Shown: in pieces, positions 7,553 to 12,084 of the stretch
How the letters are laid out: every line of letters starts with the position of its first letter
How positions within the stretch are numbered: the stretch's first letter is position 1
NCBI GenBank assembly: GCA_040386295.1
Contig: JAZKFR010000157.1
Span: forward strand, 1 to 12,084
Direction: 5' to 3'
DNA: 12,084 nt
Origin: JAZKFR01 sp040386295
GTDB taxonomy: Bacteria; Pseudomonadota; Gammaproteobacteria; Burkholderiales; Rhodocyclaceae
Notes under the pieces: generated by a model
Seen by the model: only the letters and a program-made list of their open reading frames with translations
What the model was told of the DNA's origin: nothing
The model's database searches: none
Translations under genes and position numbers: made by a program

Positions 7553-9530
7553 TGCGCGATTTTAGTCGGTAACGGCGGTCGCTCAAAGCCAGCAACCCAC
7601 CCAAGGCCATCAATAAACAGCCGCCCCAAATCCAATCGACAAAAGGCTTGTAATAAACGCGTACAGCCCAAGCTGCCTCAGGTTTGTCTTTATCAATGGC
7701 TTCGCCGAGTGAGACGTAGAGATCACGCAGCCAGCCGGTGTCGATCGCCGCTTCGCTCAGCGGCATCGATGAAGAAAGGTAATAACGTTTCTCAGGGTTG
7801 AGTTTGCGCAATTTCTGGCCGTTCAGCAAAACATCAAAGTCGCCCACCCAGGCGCGATAGTTGGGGCCTTGTGCCGCCCTGACTCCATTGAACTGAAAAT
7901 GATAGCCGCCGATAGAAACCGTTTCGCCGACCGCCATTTTCACGTCTTTTTCGGCTTCGTAGCCTTTAACCAAAGTCACGCCGATAACAAACACGGCAAT
8001 GCCGATATGCGCCAAGTGCATGCCGTAAAAATGGCGTGGCTGTTGGCGCACGCAGGGCCAAAAAGCGCGTTCGCCACGCGTGGCTTGTACGCGCGTGTAA
8101 ATGTTCAGCAGGCTAGTCAAGATGATCCAGCTGGCAAGCAGTAGGCCGAGGGCAATCAGCGGCGTCCACCCACTAACACCTTGATACAGCAGCGGCAAAA
8201 GCCCACCGACCAAGCTTGCGCAGAGCAAGGCCCAGCGCAAAGCGCGCAATAATTCACGCGGATTACTTTGCTTCCAACGGGCAAAAGGCGCGATGCCCAT
8301 GAGAAAAAGCAGCGGCACCATCAAAGGCGCAAACACGCTATTGAAGTAGGGTGGGCCGACCGAAAGCTTAGCGCCGGTCAAGGCGTCAATCGCCAAGGGG
8401 TAGAGCGTACCGAGCAGCACCGAGGCGCAGGCGACGATCAGCAGTACGTTATTGCTCAGCAAAAAAGTCTCACGCGAGAGCAAGGTGAAATCGCCTTCTG
8501 TTTGGCCAGCTTGATCTGCGCTCAGACTGCCTGTGCGCCAAGCAAAGAGCAGCAAAGAACCGCCAACCACAACGAGCAAAAAAGCCAGAATAAACAGCCC
8601 GCGCTTGGGGTCGGTAGCGAAGGCATGCACCGAGGTCAGCACGCCAGAGCGAACGAGAAAAGTACCGAGCAAAGATAAAGAAAAAGCCGAAATAGCCAGC
8701 AACACGGTCCAGTTTTTAAAGCGCCCGCGTTTTTCGCTGACTGCCAGCGAATGAATCAAGGCAGTGCCCACCAGCCAAGGCATAAACGAAGCGTTCTCGA
8801 CCGGATCCCAGAACCACCAGCCGCCCCAACCCAATTCGTAGTACGCCCAGCCCGAGCCGAGAGCGATGCCCAAAGTTAAAAAACACCAGGCCGCCAGGGT
8901 CCACGGGCGTGACCAACGCGCCCAGGCCATGTCGAGCTGGCCCGCCAGCAAAGCGGCAATAGCAAAAGCGTAAGCCACAGAAAAACCGACATAGCCCATG
9001 TACAGCATGGGCGGATGAATGATCAATCCGGGATCTTGCAGCAGGGGATTGAGATCACGCCCGTCTAACGCTGCGGGTAACAGCCGTTCAAACGGATTTG
9101 AGGTGATTAAGATAAATAAAATAAAGCCGCTCGCGAGCAAACCGAGCACGCCGAGTACGCGCGCCACCATGCGCTCAGGCAATTGCTGCGAGCAAAGTGA
9201 AACCGCGCTGCTCCACAGTCCCAAGAGCAGAACCCAGAGCAACAAAGAGCCTTCATGCCCACCCCAGACGGCGGCTAGCCGGTAGCGCATAGGCAGCAAA
9301 CTATTACTGTGCTCGGCGACGTAGCGCACCGAGAAATCGTTCTCAGCAAAGCAGAGGGAAAGGCAAACGAAAGCAAACAGAATCAGAGCGCTCATCGTCA
9401 GTGTTGCCGGACGCGCCAGCGCAATCCAAGGCGCACGCCCCAGCTGCGCGCCGATCAAAGGCAAACTGCCTAGCAATAAAGCGACCAGCAGCGCAAGAAT
9501 GAGGGCGAATTGGCCAAGTTCGGGAATCAA
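7548..9530 (-). CDS. ccmF: Cytochrome c haem lyase subunit CcmF
   Basis: CcmF is the integral membrane core of the System I cytochrome c synthetase; it accepts haem from holo-CcmE and ligates it to apocytochrome c. The 660-residue length is normal. Many membrane helices are evident. The haem-handling WWD domain is intact at about 235-253 (WGGWWFWDPVENASFMPWL). Conserved histidines are present: H172 (IIHPPMLYMG) and H302 (VHAFATDP) as the periplasmic pair, and H260 (ALIHSLAV) and H505/H508 (MHLAHIG) as candidate transmembrane haem ligands. The start is a TTG at 9530. It gives the canonical N-terminus MIPELGQFALILAL and has a GGAG ribosome site eight bases upstream. No in-frame ATG exists before the upstream stop. 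ccmE is not upstream, so the ccm genes are split. Confidence 0.97.
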   Translation of the reverse strand: MIPELGQFALILALLVALLLGSLPLIGAQLGRAPWIALARPATLTMSALILFAFVCLSLCFAENDFSVRYVAEHSNSLLPMRYRLAAVWGGHEGSLLLWVLLLGLWSSAVSLCSQQLPERMVARVLGVLGLLASGFILFILITSNPFERLLPAALDGRDLNPLLQDPGLIIHPPMLYMGYVGFSVAYAFAIAALLAGQLDMAWARWSRPWTLAAWCFLTLGIALGSGWAYYELGWGGWWFWDPVENASFMPWLVGTALIHSLAVSEKRGRFKNWTVLLAISAFSLSLLGTFLVRSGVLTSVHAFATDPKRGLFILAFLLVVVGGSLLLFAWRTGSLSADQAGQTEGDFTLLSRETFLLSNNVLLIVACASVLLGTLYPLAIDALTGAKLSVGPPYFNSVFAPLMVPLLFLMGIAPFARWKQSNPRELLRALRWALLCASLVGGLLPLLYQGVSGWTPLIALGLLLASWIILTSLLNIYTRVQATRGERAFWPCVRQQPRHFYGMHLAHIGIAVFVIGVTLVKGYEAEKDVKMAVGETVSIGGYHFQFNGVRAAQGPNYRAWVGDFDVLLNGQKLRKLNPEKRYYLSSSMPLSEAAIDTGWLRDLYVSLGEAIDKDKPEAAWAVRVYYKPFVDWIWGGCLLMALGGLLALSDRRYRLKSRS

Positions 9531-9636
9531 AATCGGTGCTCCAGTCAGTAAATAATCGCCCGCGCCAACGCGCGAGGGGCTCGATGGTACCTTGTTCGAG
9601 GCAGCTCGGCATTAGCTAAAAGCTAGGGCGATGTGA

Positions 9637-9664
9637 AATAAAGCGGGGCGTGATTGATTGTCAC
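9637..9664 (-). promoter_or_regulatory. Weak candidate promoter for the ccmF-murJ operon
   Basis: On the minus strand a GTGACA box (9664-9659; 5 of 6 matches to TTGACA) is followed after 16 bases by TTTATT (9642-9637; 4 of 6 matches to TATAAT). Transcription would start about 100 bases before the ccmF TTG. The -35 box coincides with the stop codon of the decayed gene upstream. This is pattern matching only. Confidence 0.25.
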
Positions 9665-9840
9665 AGCAGTGCGGCTTCCAAGCGCAGCTTACGTTTTTGC
9701 CAGTCGGGCATGGCCTGCCCAAGCAGCTTGAAGAAACGCGCGTCGTGATTCCGCTGTTTGATCTGACACAGCGCTGCATCAGCTCGTACTCAATACAAAA
9801 ACGGTGTACTGGCGGGACAAGCTCTTCGTCGTCAGCATTC
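9661..9840 (-). pseudogene. Decayed C-terminal end of a YgjP/DUF45-like zinc metallopeptidase gene
   Basis: One minus-strand frame from 9780 to the TGA at 9661-9663 reads 39 residues, including KQRNHDARFFKLLGQAMPDW, and ends KRKLRLEAALL. This resembles the end of YgjP/DUF45 (SprT-like) metallopeptidases, where HELCH is followed by NHSxxFW and PDWxxRxxxL. The part upstream is broken: the pieces FVL (in SLSRQYTVFVL), EYEL and DAALCQ fall in three frames. In DAALCQ, where HELCH is expected, both active-site histidines and the glutamate are missing. There is no start codon in frame and the N-terminal half is not recognisable, so I read it as a relic. The family assignment rests on the short tail and could be wrong. 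Confidence 0.45.
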
Positions 9841-10069
9841 AACGCTTGGGGAGGGCGCTTGATACGGCTTGCTTTGATCGCAACAAGCCGTCGCTCGCCG
9901 CAGCGGCTTAAAACCCTGCAGAGCTTCCCTTAATAAAATCAGACTCTTGTCCAGCTGCGCGGAGCCGGCGCGCGCTCTGCTTGCTGATGTATTTGAGGAT
10001 GAAATGAACTATTGCGTGCGATTGGTCACTAATTTCATATAGCTGTTTTTAGTGTTAAGGAGAGAAGGG
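9841..10069. other. Intergenic stretch upstream of the LRR gene
   Basis: No convincing coding signal is seen here; open frames are short and lack ribosome sites. The left part may be further remains of the decayed metallopeptidase gene. The right part (about 9985-10069) is more AT-rich and should carry the promoter and leader of the LRR gene. A possible -35 is TTGCGT at 10012-10017, with CATATA at 10036-10041 as -10 (18-base spacer). The ribosome site AAGGAG is at 10057-10062. The promoter boxes are weak. Confidence 0.4.
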
Positions 10070-11836
10070 ATGTTTACAAAAATGTTGGCTGGGTTGTCTG
10101 AAATTCGTCAGCATTTCTACCCTACTGAACATCACGGAGGTAGCGCCGATGATTCCCGAGGAGCTTCGTTTCCTGAACTCAATGCGGCCTTGGGTAGAGG
10201 TGATTTTGCAGCTATGCGTACTTTGCTTAATCCGGCGCATCAAGGCGAGCCAGAAAGTATTCGTTTGAGCATTCAAGAGGCGTTGGATTTGCTGGCTGAG
10301 GCTTATCGTCAGAGGCAGCCAAATGAGGCGGCAGCGGCTGCGGAGGTGCGGCAGGCACTGTTTGATCACGCGCTTGAAAGTAGTGGGGAAAAGCATTCGT
10401 CAGATGGCTTGTTCGCAATTGACGACTGGATGTCGAGTGGATTAAGGCAAACCATTCGCGATTCTGGTGATCCTTTTGCGCAGCGCTTATCCGATGATGC
10501 GATATATGCAAAGTCTGCTGCGCTCAAGGATGGATTCCACCAGCTGCCGCTGGAGCTAAGAGAGAAAATTCGCAGCCATATCCCAGAGCAACGGCGCCTA
10601 GAGCAGCAACGCACGCAGTTTAAACCAGACGAGCGTTTTTTCTCTCGGCAGGATCCTGGGGCGGAAGCGCTGATGACAGAAACAATAAAATCTTTAGAGC
10701 AGAGGGCGGCGCTAACAACATTGGATTTGAGTGCGATTCAATATTGGTTTTCTGCTCACGAAAAAGGACGAGCTCAGCAGCTTTTAAATAATTTACCGCA
10801 AAGTGTTAAGGATCGAATTACGCATATTCTTTTTTATAGAAACGCGCCTCGCGACCTTAGCCTACAAGGCTTTAGACCGAGCTTGATCCAGCAGTTGACC
10901 TGCTTTCAGGCGCAGGAAGGCTTGTTTGAACCTAATCATAGGGGAAATGATCAGTTACGAATCCAGTTTAGATTAGCGATGGCGGCAAGTCTGGAGCCGA
11001 TGACCCATTTGCGTGAGCTTGATTTAACTAAGCTTGTGTCTTGTTCGACAGAGCAACTTCAGTTGTTTTTTGATGCGATTCCGCAAAACGTAAAAAACAA
11101 TATTAAGTGCATTAACTTGTCAGGTTGCCGTTTTCAGGGATTGCGGATTGAAGGGTTCCCGGGCTTGAGTGATCTGATTTTAATCGGGGTGCACAGAGAT
11201 TTTACGCCGCAGGATGCGATGGCTTTCTTGCAAGGGCTGCCGCAGCATCAGATCAAGCGGCTTGAGTTGGGGGGGTGGCCGCTTGAAGGAGTAAACCTGA
11301 ATGGTTTTGAACAACTCTTAGATCTTTCGCTGCTGTGTCTGCAACACCCGCATCGTGGTCAGACTCAGGAACAAACGCAAGCAGCCCTAGTGACTTCAAC
11401 AGCGCACGCACAAGCCGCTATCAGCAGTATTCCTAATCCGGGCAATCTCAAAAAGTTTGCGCTAGAGGGGGTGCTAGCCCACACCCTTGATTTGAGCTGT
11501 TTAAGCCGTGTGGTTGATCTGGGGATCAGTTTCGCACTGATCCCCGTTACGTCTCAAGAAGCTTCGGGCTTGCGTGACAGGCTCCTTAATAAAGACAATA
11601 TGATCAGGCTCAGTTTGGTACGTTGGCCACATCAGAGCCTACGCTTCGAGTCTTTCGGCTCGTTGGAAAAATTAGAGCTTACCTTCCCGCGTGATGATGA
11701 AGGTGAGCCTCAGATGCAAGGGATTATGAACAGCATTCCAAACAAAGACAGGCTAATGCATGTCAGTGGGCGTCATTACAGGCGACCAGAGGATCTGAGT
11801 GCTTTTCCCTGCAGCGCTAATTTTCTGTTTGATTAG
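10070..11836 (+). CDS. Leucine-rich-repeat protein with F-box-like motif; possible secreted effector
   Basis: I do not recognise a named family. The ATG at 10070 has an excellent ribosome site (AAGGAG, 7-base spacer), so a GTG at 10052 in the same frame is not the start. The 588-residue product has no signal peptide or membrane segment. Residues 35-155 are helical and charged. Residues 159-171 read LPLELREKIRSHI, similar to the first helix of F-box domains (LPxELxxxIxxxL). Residues 215-579 form about six degenerate repeats of ~50 residues with the pattern LxxLxL, helix, (I/L)P, IxxLxL, then LxLxGFxxL. Starts are near 215, 314, 366, 417, 482 and 533; the fourth holds an insertion rich in Gln/Thr/Ala. 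LRR plus F-box is the layout of host-ubiquitin-mimicking effectors such as Ralstonia GALA proteins, but the F-box match is short. It is followed by a likely terminator and acnB. Confidence 0.8.
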   Translation: MFTKMLAGLSEIRQHFYPTEHHGGSADDSRGASFPELNAALGRGDFAAMRTLLNPAHQGEPESIRLSIQEALDLLAEAYRQRQPNEAAAAAEVRQALFDHALESSGEKHSSDGLFAIDDWMSSGLRQTIRDSGDPFAQRLSDDAIYAKSAALKDGFHQLPLELREKIRSHIPEQRRLEQQRTQFKPDERFFSRQDPGAEALMTETIKSLEQRAALTTLDLSAIQYWFSAHEKGRAQQLLNNLPQSVKDRITHILFYRNAPRDLSLQGFRPSLIQQLTCFQAQEGLFEPNHRGNDQLRIQFRLAMAASLEPMTHLRELDLTKLVSCSTEQLQLFFDAIPQNVKNNIKCINLSGCRFQGLRIEGFPGLSDLILIGVHRDFTPQDAMAFLQGLPQHQIKRLELGGWPLEGVNLNGFEQLLDLSLLCLQHPHRGQTQEQTQAALVTSTAHAQAAISSIPNPGNLKKFALEGVLAHTLDLSCLSRVVDLGISFALIPVTSQEASGLRDRLLNKDNMIRLSLVRWPHQSLRFESFGSLEKLELTFPRDDEGEPQMQGIMNSIPNKDRLMHVSGRHYRRPEDLSAFPCSANFLFD

Positions 11837-11848
11837 GCGGGCGATAAT

Positions 11849-11878
11849 TCTGCTGTCGTTTGTGCAGCCGGATTTTTT
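11849..11878 (+). terminator. Probable intrinsic terminator of the LRR gene
   Basis: Thirteen bases after the TAG, TCTGCTG (11849-11855) can pair with CAGCCGGA (11865-11872) around a 9-base loop. The stem has about seven pairs including one G.T, with one bulged C, and is followed directly by six T residues (11873-11878). Position and T-run fit a Rho-independent terminator separating the LRR gene from acnB. Confidence 0.5.
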
Positions 11879-11921
11879 CGTCTTGCCTGGTACAAATCTT
11901 TTGTGCCTGATCAAACTGATC

Positions 11922-11937
11922 GAGCAATTTGCTCTTT
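11922..11937 (+). terminator. Weak hairpin in the acnB upstream region
   Basis: GAGCA (11922-11926) and TGCTC (11930-11934) form a 5-bp stem with a 3-base loop followed by TTT. It could be a second, weak terminator for the LRR gene. Short stems of this kind also occur by chance. Confidence 0.25.
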
Positions 11938-11971
11938 CGTCCTTTGTTTAACTTCAGCCTTTCCCAGGGCT

Positions 11972-11991
11972 TGCAGTACATGCAGTACAAT
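11972..11991 (+). promoter_or_regulatory. Perfect 9-bp direct repeat overlapping a candidate acnB -10 box
   Basis: TGCAGTACA occurs twice back to back (11972-11980, 11981-11989). The second copy runs into TACAAT (11986-11991), which differs from the TATAAT consensus at one position and lies about 40 bases before the acnB ATG. No clear -35 is seen, which would fit an activated promoter. The repeat could be a regulator site; no specific regulator is recognised. Confidence 0.35.
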
Positions 11992-12031
11992 TAACTTCCG
12001 TTTTTATGTCATTCATCAGAAAGGCGTCGCT

Positions 12032-12084
12032 ATGCTCGAATCTTATCGTGCTCATGTTGCCGAGCGGGCTGCATTGGGTATCCC
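12032..12084 (+). CDS. acnB: Aconitate hydratase B, N-terminus only (runs off the window)
   Basis: Bifunctional aconitase B interconverts citrate and isocitrate (and processes 2-methylaconitate) in the TCA cycle using a [4Fe-4S] cluster. Only 18 residues are visible, MLESYRAHVAERAALGIP. These match the very conserved AcnB start (E. coli begins MLEEYRKHVAERAAEGI), and the ALGIP ending is common in betaproteobacteria. A ribosome site AGAAAGG lies about eight bases upstream of the ATG. The catalytic domain and cluster ligands lie outside the window. Confidence 0.92.
   Translation, partial: MLESYRAHVAERAALGI

Noticed and set aside
8268..8678. Plus-strand open frame of 136 codons opposite ccmF.
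   Set aside because: Gln/Lys/Arg-rich antisense shadow of the hydrophobic CcmF helices, with no independent support.
9561..9574. Small CGCG-CCAA-CGCG inverted repeat before ccmF as a terminator.
   Set aside because: Only four base pairs and no T-run follows on either strand; expected by chance in a GC-rich stretch.
9612..9842. Minus-strand open frame of 76 codons (MNADDEELVPPVHRF...).
   Set aside because: Its composition (many Cys, Arg, Ser) is not protein-like over most of its length. Only the short EYEL piece fits the decayed gene, whose tail is in another frame.
9658..9933. Plus-strand open frame of 91 codons with a CcdB-toxin-like phrase (LEETRVVIPLF).
   Set aside because: It starts with TTG, has no ribosome site and no antitoxin gene before it. 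The similarity is limited to about 11 residues, and the opposite strand explains the same bases better as the NHDARFFKLL tail of a DUF45-like relic.
10052..10069. GTG start six codons upstream for the LRR protein.
   Set aside because: The ideal AAGGAG ribosome site lies within those codons and is spaced for the ATG at 10070.
9841..10069. Type III secretion regulator boxes (TTCG-N16-TTCG class) upstream of the LRR gene.
   Set aside because: No such paired motif could be seen close to the gene, so an effector call has no promoter support.

Overview
The window looks like a chromosomal segment of a betaproteobacterium. The clues are an AcnB N-terminus starting MLESYRAHVAERAALGIP, a prfB-like start MEAEEINSVNSQ, a MurJ close to the Neisseria/Pseudomonas type, and a System I cytochrome c maturation set. 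This placement comes from remembered family sequences, not a search, so a gammaproteobacterium is not excluded.

Layout. On the minus strand, read from right to left, one long run goes ccmF, ccmG, ccmH, ccmI, ppk1, murJ, a 396-residue protein of unknown function, and the first codons of a probable prfB. From ccmG to murJ every junction is a 4-base stop/start overlap (ATGA three times, GTGA once). Haem delivery and thiol chemistry for cytochrome c, polyphosphate synthesis and lipid II flipping therefore appear to be made from one translationally coupled message. The ccmABCDE genes that normally precede ccmF are not in the window. Upstream of ccmF lies what I read as the decayed 3' end of a YgjP/DUF45-type metallopeptidase gene.

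On the plus strand the right-hand part holds a 588-residue protein with about six ~50-residue leucine-rich repeats and a short F-box-like motif, then the start of acnB. The LRR protein and the 396-residue protein (itself an internal duplication) flank the housekeeping operon. They may share a distant alpha-helical module, and both look like accessory, possibly host-directed proteins.

Small in-frame tandem repeats are a recurring oddity: 12-bp units inside ppk1 and ccmI, and 13-bp units across the end of ccmF. The best leads are the LRR/F-box-like protein, the duplicated 396-residue protein, and the ccm-ppk1-murJ coupling.
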